Assembly: GCA_027604505.1 (NCBI GenBank)
Contig: JADIIX010000001.1
Coordinates: forward strand, 609,669 to 673,668
Length of the DNA: 64,000 nt
Source of the DNA: Gonapodya sp. JEL0774
Taxonomy: Eukaryota > Monoblepharomycota > Monoblepharidomycetes > Monoblepharidales > Gonapodyaceae
Direction: 5' to 3'
Under the pieces are notes generated by a model. It made no database searches. It was not told where the DNA came from and saw nothing but the letters and a program-made list of their open reading frames with translations. The number at the start of each line of letters is the position of its first letter. Position 1 is the stretch's first letter. Below, piece after piece: positions 47,660 to 57,833 of the stretch. The position numbers were made by a program, and so were the translations under genes.

Positions 47660-49082
47660 GTAATGCGCTGGCGGTTTGAACAATGACTCTGTCTTGAAGT
47701 TTCACTGGATGAACTAAATGATGATGCGATGGCAACGCGGGCACTAATGTCCTCGACTGTCGGGTCTGCTGAGGAATCAATATACGTTTTGAAAAGGATG
47801 TCACTATCCGGGTCTGGGCAACCAAAGCAGAGCACGTGCGAGGGTATTGGTTAGAGCCTCGCCGAAAACGAGGAGCCAAGTCAAGGTTGGAGAACCACAT
47901 ATTATACTCACTTGCGATCTACCTTTCTGTTTCAAACCAATGAAACGCGTAAATCCAAACTTGGTTCGATCAGAGTTGTACAGCAATTGGGCTCAAACGA
48001 AGATGGTGTGGGTGCTGTGCACTCGGCTATTGCCGATCCTGCAACCTGCAGGCGGCAGTGAATGAAAGAGAACCACTATGACCGGGTTATCGCTCGCGAG
48101 AGCATGTTATTAGGTAACTGTCCGACCAAAAACCGCACAGCATTGGGTAACTGGCTAAATGTTAAGGAACAGCCACATAGGGCATGTGTTGTGTCATCGT
48201 TGGGATATTCGGACGATTCCATGACGAGTGCAACTGATCGCAGTAAAATGAAGTCGAAGTCGACATCGTGGAAAATCAAAGAGAAAGAGACGCCGCGGGA
48301 GCAGGTATGATCTCCGTTTGCGAGTCCGTTCTAGTGACAGACAAGGTTCATAGCAGTTCAGTAACAAAAACACTTAGCATCCTTAATGTATTTTGCATAC
48401 AGAATATGGATAATTTGATCACTCCTGCTCCCTTGTCCTTTTCTTCATGCTCCATTTGCACTTCCTGTCCCTGCTTCTTACACCATCTCTTGCTCTCACC
48501 TAGCCTGGTAATTTCCTTATGGTGAGAGCCACTACTGAATTTCAAAACACTTTAGTTGTTTGCTTGCACTGAATGGTGGAAGAATGTCCGCTGGTACTGC
48601 TTGACCATTCCTGACGGCTGCTCAACCCCACATTCTTTCAATTGGCACCCGACTTTGAGGACAGGTAGGTACTAAATGTCAAGTGGTAGAGATAAGGGTG
48701 AAGTCCAGTGGACAGGTTCCTTGAGGGCAGGCACTGTGCAGTGTGAGTGGGTCACTCCATGCACCGAACAAGAGCACACTGCCCCGTCACTCTCATCCTC
48801 CAAAACCTGTCTGTAACCTATCTTACTCACTTCACCTCCCTGTGCACTCTCACCTTGGGCAGAGCCCCCTTCCATTCCCCCCACGGCCAACTTCCCACAG
48901 CTCTGTGACACTCCCCACCCACAGCAATTTTCGGCGCTTTTTACACTCATGTGAGTACCTGCATGAGGCCAGCTGGTGTGGTGTGCCAGTTGTATGTGTA
49001 TGCCGTTCCACAGACCGTTGACCAATTCAGCGAGTTGAAACTTGAGAGTGTGGACCGAAGAAGAAACAAAAGGTAAAAAAGA
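47660..49082. other. Intergenic region
   Basis: About 1.4 kb. Frames on both strands (for example 48062-48310 plus) have no recognisable similarity or splice support. The promoter of the VTC gene should lie near 47660-48000. Confidence 0.4.
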
Positions 49083-49153
49083 TGCTGCTCCCTGGAGTCG
49101 AACCAGGAACGCCACGGCCACAACGTGGTGTGATACCGCTTCACCAGAACAGC
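49083..49153 (-). tRNA. tRNA-His (anticodon GTG)
   Basis: On the minus strand the sequence folds into a cloverleaf. The acceptor stem pairs GCTGTTC with GAGCAGC, with A after it. The D arm is GTGA/TCAC. The anticodon stem is CCACG/CGTGG with loop TTGTGGC (anticodon GTG). The T arm is CCTGG TTCGACT CCAGG. A run of six T follows, as a Pol III terminator. No intron. The first base pair of this tRNA is followed in maturation by the extra 5' G typical of tRNA-His. Confidence 0.95.
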
Positions 49154-49689
49154 TGGTTCTACGATGTATTTTAAGATAAAAATATATGATTACTTTTTTT
49201 GTTGTAAGACCGCAACTTTGCTCACGAACCTTTTCAACAAATTAATCATACTAATTCCACACTTCATAAATGAACTTCATGGAGACAAGTTTCTTTCTCT
49301 CAAGAACGCTTGCATCGGTCATCGGTGCGACAGAACCTTCAAAGATTCGAAATCAAGAGGAAACCATGGAAGCCGAAAAGTTATCATAGCGGAGTTCACT
49401 ATTATAGAAGTGGAGCGTGTGTCTGACGTGAGTTGCCGGCCGAGTTAGTTCCTTGATGTTCCCCTTCGGTAGGGAGTGCACAGAATACTATGTATGTACT
49501 ACTACGTTTAATTAAAGCGATCTAAGAGTGATGGTCGTGTGATGGATCGCGATTCCCGATTTTATATTAATGCTTCAAATACAATCGAAAAAGAACATAT
49601 TCTCTTTCGACGTGGACGGCCAACTCCATCACCAATTGACCACAAGCACTAAACTCTTTCAAGCATTAAACCTGCACGAAAGAACTTGG

Positions 49690-50675
49690 ATGGCATCGTC
49701 CCTAGCGCCTCAATGCACTGGCCTGAAACGGGAGTACGACGCCTGTTTCAATAAATGGTATGCAGATTCATTCCTCAAGGGGATGTACGCTCCCGCCACG
49801 ACATCCGACGTTACGAGCGCAACGGCGACAGGAGCAGAAGTAAAGACGAGAACGGAGTGCGATGAGCTGTTTGAAAAGTACAGGTCGTGTGTGTGGGTGA
49901 GTGCGATTGATTCCATATTGTGAGACACTTTGAGTGTATCGATACCTTCCATGATCTTTGAGGGAGGATGAGAACCGTTGGAGGAAAAAGTTCAATGAAA
50001 GTACGACTGGAGCCCTTTGTACATGGAATGCACAAGTGTTTTCGCTCAAGACAAATGAGTTCGAAAGCAGTTTCTCGTTTGAAAGCAACTTGTCCATGTT
50101 GGAATCTCTAATAAACTAGCGAGCATTAGAAACGGCTGACGCAAGTGGAATGGATGGCTCAGGACAGGAACCAGTCAGATCAAAGCAAAAGTTGCGTGAG
50201 GGAACTACCATCTTATTCAGGTGTTAGGCGGAAGCCAGCCCTGAAGCCCACTGAGGATCGAAGTGTAGTCCACGCCACCTCCTTGCTTGCTTGCTTTCAA
50301 CGCGTGAATGCCCACATATTCGATCCACCCCTATTGCCGTAGAGCGCAATCGAATCTCGCAACCTCGCTCCACTCATTAACGACGCGCGACGAGATACAA
50401 GTGATGCTTTCCCTTCTACTTCCACACCGTCCACCTCTTCATCCCCGCCGTCGTCGACCCCGCAACTAGCTAGCCCTACTTCCTCTTCTAACTCCACCTC
50501 GACACCTCCGAAGCTACAAGGAACTTTCCCATCTTCCTCTTCCTCATCCGCGGATGCGTGGCATGATTCTCATTCCCCCGCTGTCTCATTCACCACCGCA
50601 TCTCCCTCCAAATCTAAGTCGGGCCAAGATTGTGAGGGAGACTCCTGCGAATACGTACCCAGGGGGAAGAGATAA
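49690..50675 (+). CDS. MDM35: Mdm35/TRIAP1-like twin CX9C mitochondrial intermembrane-space protein
   Basis: Mdm35 chaperones Ups1/Ups2 lipid-transfer proteins in the mitochondrial intermembrane space. Two exons in phase: 49690-49896 and 50343-50675, with a 446-nt intron. The first CX9C (CTGLKREYDAC) is followed by FNKWYADSFLKG, the family core. The second CX9C (CDELFEKYRSC) is followed across the intron by SAIESRNLAPLINDARRD, as in Mdm35. There are two departures from the usual roughly 85 residues. About 25 Ala/Thr/Val-rich residues are inserted between the Cys pairs, and a Ser/Pro/Thr-rich tail of about 90 residues follows, ending CEYVPRGKR. ATG 49690 was chosen because SLAPQCTGLK follows at once, as in the family. 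Confidence 0.85.
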
Positions 50676-51318
50676 GTCTTGAGATGCTACAAGTAGTTGC
50701 ATGGTGGTGGATGTGGGGTGTCTGGGTGTACCAGAAATGTTAAAGATTTGTGACATATCAGGCGCTCGCCCTGGGCGATTGAAACACAATCTTGGGTTTG
50801 ATGATCGTCATTACCTGAAGGTGTCCCTCCCTTCAAGCGCAGAAGTCTGTGGGTTCGCGCCGATGGTTTTGTCCGATTGAAATTGTACTTTGGATGATAT
50901 TTGGAAGGTTTGAACAAACCGTCAGAGTGGGGGGATAAATTGCAATTACTAGCGTTAGGAGACTTTCACCAGCTTAAGGATGAATGTAATATGTCATTTC
51001 CATCTCTCCGCCAGATACACACACGTTTCGTAGCACGGTAGCTATCAACTCTTCATGTAATACAGCAACGGAGACGGACAAGACCGATGAAAGTTCTGGT
51101 CAGCGACCTTCGAACTCCCACGAGATCCCATGCCGTGCTAACAGTATTTCCATTACGAAGCGACACATAGTGGGTGAGCCCGCCGGTAGTTAGACGGCGG
51201 TGACGTTCGAGGATACCCACAGACGGGATTCAGCGAGCCAGAAGAGAGTGTTTTTGTATATTATCAGAGATAAATATTATCTAAATGTCCATGTTAAGGT
51301 AATACAATTGCCATCATC
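50676..51318. other. Convergent intergenic region
   Basis: About 640 bp between two convergent genes. No gene, RNA or repeat seen. Confidence 0.5.
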
Positions 51319-53749
51319 TCATTCGGAACTCTCCTCGCTCAGAACACTCTCCCCCCCATCTGCATCATCATCCTCGCCCTCCGCCTCCACCATCTCCACA
51401 TCCTTCTCTGTCGCTCGACTCTTGGAGCGCCCGTTTCCTCGCCATTTACCTCCGGGCACACTCTTGCCACCTCTACCTCGAGTTCCGTTAGCAGCTTTTG
51501 CACCTCGAGAAGGTTTCGAATCCGGTTGATTATTTATTCCCCGCTCGACAGTTGCCACGCCAGCTTCCCATAATCCTTCCGCTACTGCGGATAATCGGGC
51601 GTTTTGGGCTTCCAAATGACGAACACGTGCAAGGAGAGCGGCAGTGGAGGAAGAAGATGCACCCGTGGAGCGGGAAGTAGAAAGTGGGTTAAGAGCTGTC
51701 AGGGGTGTGTGGTATGAGAGAGAAGGTATAAATTTCGAGCAAGTAAGAATTATGCATTGCATTCTCCTCACCGTGCATTGCCTCTTCCAGTGTATCGAGC
51801 CTGCACCCCATCCCCTCTAGCACTACCTCTACTGTAATTTCCTCCCCACTACCTGTACCGCGTCGAGTACGCTTGAGCATACCCGCGGGGGGGAGAGGAA
51901 CTGGGTGGTGTGGGTTGAGTAAGTCGATCGGGCGCGGGATGAAGGCACAAAAGGCGAGAGGACCTAGCGAGAAAACGTGTAATGTAAGACGGGCGACGAC
52001 ATGACGTCGAAATACGAGCACTCAACTCACCTCCTCCTGCCCCGATCGTCCGCGTCGCTCGTCCCGCAAGCACGTCCCACACAACGCACCGTCCATCCGA
52101 ACCAACACTCGCCGCCGTCGCACCATCAATCGACACCGAGATGGAATTAATTGTTCCTCGGTGCCCGCGGAGAACCCGAGGAGTTGCGGCGCGGGATGAA
52201 AACGTTGGAGCGGTGCTAGCAGTGGTGGAAGAAGAAGACGAGGAGGAGGAAGATCCGTGGAGGGCCAGCACTCGAATGCAGCCATCTGCACAGCCGACAA
52301 GCAGAGAGAGCTCTGCGGGGTCGGTGGCGAGACATGTAGGTGCGGCAGCAGGAACTGAGGATGCAGCTGTGGCAGAGACTGACGGTGCGGCCCCGAAAGA
52401 TACTCCAACTCCACCTGATATTCTCACCGCGGCGATCTCCGTGCCGTCCGCAATGCGGTGGACGCGGACGATGCCGTCAGGGGAGCATGTGTACAGGCGG
52501 GCCCGCGTAAAAGGGAGGGCAGGTGAAGGAATTAGGTGGGAGACGGGAAGGTGATGTGGAGTGAGCAGATGAAGAGGTTTTGGCGTGGAGGATGGAGGGG
52601 TCGAGAGGAGGCTGGCGGTATTTGAAGAGAGAGGATTCGGGAATCGTTCCAGACGATCGATCCAAGGAACGTTCGTGAGTCAGGATGCTGGGTACGCTCG
52701 AAGGAAACAATCACCGAACCAAGACAAAACTCCGTACTGGGTCCTTGCGCTGGCCTACCGAGTGAGCTCAAGAAGTCTCGTGGACGTTATTCCGCTCTGT
52801 CCAGGCACAAACGTGTGTTTTACCCAAGAAAGAAGAGCAGCATTCCAGATAAGATGATCTGACCCGCTACGGGCTCAAAATACTGCAGGCAGAGCACAAG
52901 CTCAGTCATCCACCGTACCACGAGGGAACACAACATATGTTCGAACATAAAACTGAATTGTCCCACCCGCCCTTCGCACTCACTCAGCAGCCAGCCACAC
53001 AGCAACCGCACCGTCCTCTCCTCCCGAACAAAGTGCTACATCGTCTGCTGTCCATGCCACACAGGACACAGCGCGGTGGTGCGCTGCTGGTGCGGAGGCG
53101 ATGAGGGAGCCGGAAAGCACATCCCAAACAAGTAGAGAGCCTTGAGGCGGAGTAGAGTTCTGGAAACGGTGAGTGTGTATCCGATTTAGGTCGAAATATT
53201 ATCAAATGTTGTGATGGATAGAGCGTGAAGGAGAGTGGAAGGTCGATGGAAAGGCAAATGGACTTTTGGGGATCAGGGAACAACCCAACGCACCTGCACA
53301 GTCCCCGGATTTGATAGCACCTGTGGTGCATCGGCGGTTCCCGCTGCCAGAAACGATCCCGAATTAGAACATCCGAGTGCCCTGGGCTGAGATGGGACTG
53401 GATATCTCGCCAGAGGTTGTGGTCTTTGCCACGACCAACTGGTAATCTGCGCCGAGTCCTGGATAGCTCCGTATGCCATGCACGGCCCTGACGCCGGTCC
53501 GGCACCTCTGCCCGACCTCGCTCTAAATGAGACAGCACAAGGTCCTATCCTCACATGAGCCGGGCTATTTAATGTGGCAAGAAGAGCTCCTGAAGGAGGG
53601 TCCCAAACGTGCAACGCTGGAGGAATCGATGAATTTTGTGAGTTCTGGGAGTTGAGAGTGGACGTGGTTGGTCTTGCGGAAGACCCTGTTGCCGGATTTG
53701 CGATGCGCGGTTGCGGCACCGCGCCCGTTGCTGTCACCAAAACGTCCAT
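51319..53749 (-). CDS. IPI3: WD40 protein, Ipi3/WDR18-like (Rix1 ribosome-assembly complex)
   Basis: Ipi3 with Rix1 and Ipi1 helps remove ITS2 and mature the pre-60S ribosome in the nucleus. Exons (minus): 53749-53294 (MDVLVTATGAVPQPRI), 53159-about 52985, about 52620-52040, about 51960-51850, about 51770-51319 (TGA). WD motifs: LHVWDPPSGALLATL, GSLLVWDVLSGSLIAS, and VSCVAWTADDVALCSGGEDG with AVAVWL. Then TPHHLPVSHL...RLYTCSPDGIVRVH, matching the family's 'HSLPVTDL' element, and LRGHRGTINSISVSIDG with GRCVVWDVLAGRATRTI. A C-terminal segment LEGMGCRLDTLEEAM and a coiled coil (ARVRHLEAQNARLSAVAEGL) follow, then a basic then acidic tail ending SEESSE. The C-terminal helix is typical of WDR18/Ipi3 and separates it from generic WD40 proteins. 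Fairly sure of the family. Confidence 0.7.
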
Positions 53750-54597
53750 CTGGAATCGGTGATTAAGCGATGGCTCGCGGGTCGTGTCTGCAATACGTAT
53801 TGTTGGGTGCGTAGAGTGTGTGCGACGCTTCAGGTGACGAGCTTCAAATGCGAAGACCGAAAAGAAAAGCAATGACCCCGAGTGGCTGTGGATTGAACTT
53901 ACACGCCGCAGATATTTACACAGGTTCGATGTTATTATCTACAGTCTGTTTACAGCTTCTTATTTGGACGGCATGCTCACATATGTTCGTAGGCTTGGCA
54001 GAGGTTCGCGACTCTTTGACATCCAGATTTCTTTGCCTTCTTAGTGCTTTTCTCGGGGTATTCCTCTCGTTGCAAGTAATACTATGAACTCGAGAGAGCG
54101 CCAACCGGGCGTTTTTTTTTTTTTTCATTGCAGACTGTAAAAGGACAACAACGTCATGATCTGTTGCTCGTTCAAGCCTCCGCTAAGCTATACATTTACA
54201 TACGTGAGAGTGAGAGAAAAGAGAGACGGACTGGACCTGCCATTTCAGTCTTGCATCAGAGTTGTTCTCTGACTGTGTAAGGTATTTGTGCTTTGTGGAT
54301 CCTCTCTTCATGAAGGGTCCCGTGAGCAATAAAACGCTGTCTAAAAATTTTATTCGGAGGCGCACACAAAGCTCAAACTGCTCAATCATTGGTCGCTTGT
54401 TACGTTATTACACACCACGCTGGATTTCCTGCCTATGCCCGGCGGCATTGGTGTCACAAAGACCCGCGACTTCATCCTCAAACGATCTGAGCCCCTGAAC
54501 CTTGCTCCCCAACCCGTTTTCTGAAAAACCCGGCGACGCAACTCCCAGTCTGCGGGCGAAGCCGCTGTCCTCTTCGCCATATTGAGAGTTCCGGAAA
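53750..54597. other. Divergent intergenic region with a T tract
   Basis: About 850 bp between divergent genes, with a run of 17 or so T near 54110-54126. No gene recognised; promoters of both neighbours are expected here. Confidence 0.5.
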
Positions 54598-56917
54598 ATG
54601 CTGACTCGATGGCTTACCCCCCTGGCCCTGTTCGCCAGCCCCTTCTTCGGCCTTGGGTCGGCACAAACCCAAGCATCTGATTGTGCGATCTTTGAACAGA
54701 TCTTCAACAACAATGCCATCGATTTCCCATGGCCTGCTGGCCAGTGTTGTGGGTCGGTTGGGATCCTCCAGAACGCTGGCGTGTACAATTTCGGCTGTGA
54801 CCTGAACAAACGAATTGTACTGGTCAGCTTGGCGAACGCGAGGTTACGGGGCACTCTGCCATCGCTCGTAGGATTAAATGAGCTGCGATACTTGGACTTG
54901 CAAGGGAACGGTTTCTCGGGGTCTTTTCCAGACTTGTCACAAGGAGCAGCTTCACTTCTGATCCTCACAGGGAGCACTCTCACAGGCAACGTTGATGGCC
55001 TTTTGGCTGATACTCTTACCGTCTGCACGATTACTGTAAGGTCAAATGATTCTCGCCATCTGCACCAGCCTGTCGCAGATGTTCCAATTCCTTTTCAACC
55101 ATGTAGGATCTTGCGTCGAACCCCGGGCTATTCACATGTGGTGGCGCACTCCCTGACGCATGCCGCAACATTCCTTCTGGTGGTGCTCTTTGTGCAACCA
55201 CGACGGTTGAAGCACGAACATCGACAGTCAAGAGAACCACCATGTCCACATTTGTTACTTCAGCAGTGACCTCTTCCACCACTACCAGGATCCTGCTCAC
55301 CACTACACCCGCCGTCAACAGTGCCAAATTTTTATCCTCCTCGGTTGCCCTCGCCGTGTCTACAACAAAAGTTCCCGGCAATCCGGTGCTCGCTGCCAGC
55401 ACACCTGCGCCTGTTGTGAATGTTGACTCAAGCCTCAATGGTACAACTACCACCCCTCCTTCTGCAAGTGACGCCAGCTCTGCTAGCACAACCATCAAGA
55501 CCGTCACGGGAATTGCACTCGCGATCGCCATCATCATGCTGTTTATTGTTCTCTACCTGATTTTCGGCAAAAAACGACTAAATCTTCGCCGCTTTGGGGG
55601 TCCGCCAGTGAACACGTTCTCTCACGTCGATGGAGTCTTGCCCATGTCGGCTCATCCGGTGTCCGACGGAAAATCTCTTCACAGCACACAACTCTCCACT
55701 CTTGGTGATTATCAGAGATTTGGCGATAGCCTGGTGCTGGGCCGCCTCTTCCAAGGTAGCAAACGCTTAGACAGTCGCATTCTGGGCAGTGGGAGGTCCG
55801 TCAGTGGGAAGTCCGTCAGTGGGATCTTGAGTAGTAGCAAATTGGGCAGTGGGAGGATAGCGATTTCACCTCTCGCCCATCATGTGAGGACATCACGGTC
55901 GGACGGAAACTCGTGGCAAAATATCTCTTCCACCGAATCCTCAGATTTATCAGCGACTAGTGTGAGTGGATTCGTGGGAGCAGAGCAAAGTCGAGGGAGT
56001 AAAAGGCGCCTAAGCTCATGTTGATCTCGCCGTTTAAATCCCTGCCCAATACTCTTCAGTCCATTAAACCGCATTGGGCCTACTCGCAACTGTTGGGCTC
56101 CTCAAGTTCTGTTGACGACCCTTTTGTCGACATCCCAGACCTGCCAATTCTGGGGGTGGAAACACCCGTGAGTTGGCCCTTTGTCGAAAGAAAATTTACT
56201 CTTCTTAATTGCGCAACTCAAATCTCTTTCGATTTCCCCCAACCCCGCGTGACAAAAAGTTCATTCCACAATCGGAAGATGAGATTGAGCTGCGGGTTGG
56301 TGATCAGGTCAGGATCAGGAGACTCTTCCGTGATGGATGGGCGTTTGGGGACAATGTGCGCGCTGAGGAGACAGGTCTTTTCCCCATGTAGGTCACTTTG
56401 CGCTTGGGTATCTGGTTTCCGCTTCATTCGCTCGCAACCTGAACGGATCCATTCGCATCTCACCAGTGACCACGTATTTGCCGGTGGTCGCTCGATCTCG
56501 CTGGGTTTGTTCAAACCGCGGGTTGAGTCTTACCGGGTAAGCACCAAGTCGTGGCATCCGGAAATGTTTGATTTGTAGACTCATTTGTCTCGGTAATTCG
56601 TCTGACTTCCTCCGCAGATGAAATCGGTCTCTTCTTCTCGCACGCAACCCTCCGAATCCTCAATCCTTGCCAATATCCAGGCCCTTCTGAATCGCGTCGC
56701 GAATGGTTCGCAGCTCTCTCCGAATGTTGATTCGAATGGTTTTCCAAGGCCAACGTCCTGGACGTACTCAAACCCGCCACAGTCGCAAACGACGGGAAGT
56801 TCATTATCTGGAGGTGTTTCTGCATCCTCTACGCCTCGCTGGTCGCTGGCGTTCGCGGGACAGTTGCCTTGGGAAACAGTTAACGGAACAGATTCCACAA
56901 TTAAGCCAAGATCGTAA
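54598..56917 (+). CDS. Single-pass receptor: signal peptide, LRR ectodomain, TM, cytosolic SH3
   Basis: Exons: 54598-55035, 55107-55961, about 56057-56168, about 56255-56390, and a last part at about 56618-56917. The signal peptide ends near FGLGSA. The Cys-capped LRR region reads QCCGSVGILQNAGV...LVSLANARLRGTLPSLVGLNELRYLDLQGN. After the intron comes SNPGLFTCGGALPDACRNIP, the C-terminal LRR cap. A Thr/Ser stalk follows (about 55240-55490). The TM (IALAIAIIMLFIVLYLIFG) at about 55515-55570 is followed by basic KKRLNLRRF. The cytosolic Ser-rich region contains three or four SGxSVSGK-like repeats near 55790-55850. An SH3 domain (DEIELRVGDQVRIRRLFRDG, then ETGLFPM) is at 56270-56390. A Ser/Pro-rich tail ends at 56917. 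The ectodomain probably senses a ligand or wall component, and the SH3 recruits Pro-rich partners. The exon at about 56395-56617 is not settled. Confidence 0.75.
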
Positions 56918-57060
56918 AATTGACGTGGACAGGTGCATCAAAGAAATTTTGTCAATTTATTCTCTATTGCATCTATTGTAATTAGTTTTGGACTCCTTAG
57001 AGCGAGGCTTGACGCGAGGTTACTATTACATGCATAGCAATTCACATTCCAATACTACTT

Positions 57061-57432
57061 ATGTCGACGACAACACCCTACAAAATCAACGCACCGCCAC
57101 CAGTTCGACTACCGCGTTCCTTCTACTTGAAGTCTTTTGGCGGTGGATTGCTGATTGGATGCGTGATGGAAGCGTCCATGTCTCTAACGGGCTTCTGTGA
57201 GTTTCAATCGCGGTTGGGATCGGGGACACTTTCGGGAGTCACTGACGCAGTCTCTCATGATATGACAATCTACAATCATGACATGGACCTGTTTTTGCGA
57301 ATTATATGTGTATCACAACCAGACGATTCTCTTCGGATCGCAGAAGGCAAAAAACGGTATAAGGAGATGCAAGAGAAAGCCGCAGCAGAGATTGAAGCCA
57401 AGAATACCGTTACAACCCGGAATCTGTCTTAA
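57061..57432 (+). CDS. Small single-pass membrane protein (81 residues)
   Basis: Two exons in phase: 57061-57196 and 57323-57432. The product begins with a Pro/Lys segment (MSTTTPYKINAPPPVRLPRS). It continues with a Gly-rich hydrophobic helix (FYLKSFGGGLLIGCVMEASM), then GFYDSLRIAEGKKRYKEMQE and a charged helical tail. The codon for Tyr in GFYD is split by the intron, giving a smooth reading. The pattern (short basic N-terminus, one helix, charged C-terminal helix) is that of small mitochondrial inner- or outer-membrane proteins. I believe similar proteins occur in other fungi but cannot name the family. Confidence 0.65.
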   Translation: MSTTTPYKINAPPPVRLPRSFYLKSFGGGLLIGCVMEASMSLTGFCEFQSRLGSGTLSGVTDAVSHDMTIYNHDMDLFLRIICVSQPDDSLRIAEGKKRYKEMQEKAAAEIEAKNTVTTRNLS

Positions 57433-57833
57433 GGTACAGCATCCCTCCGAATAACGTGTCACTTTACGGACTTGAGGTGGCAGCAGTTCGTACATTGTCG
57501 ACTTGAAGCTCAGGAACGTTCGGCAATTCGATGTTTCACAGTCATCAAGTGCGAAGAGCAGAGGAGGGCGGCTGGATGGAGCATTGTTTCCAGTTTTGAG
57601 GTTTTCGACATTGTATATAGATCTATAGGAATCCAAAATGACACATTGCAAGAGAGGGAATAGGGGACGGGGTCGATAAATTCACTATACTAAATTCAGA
57701 TATGGGAGTTGAACGTGAACGGCGCACGATCATCCAATGAATGACCTGATGTGTATGTGTCCCGATCAGTGGTCAACCCCTTGACTCTGTGGTTGAGTAT
57801 TATTAAAACTGTAATTACTCAAAACGCGAGAGG
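57433..57833. other. Intergenic region
   Basis: About 400 bp with no gene recognised; promoter of the following large gene expected. Confidence 0.45.
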
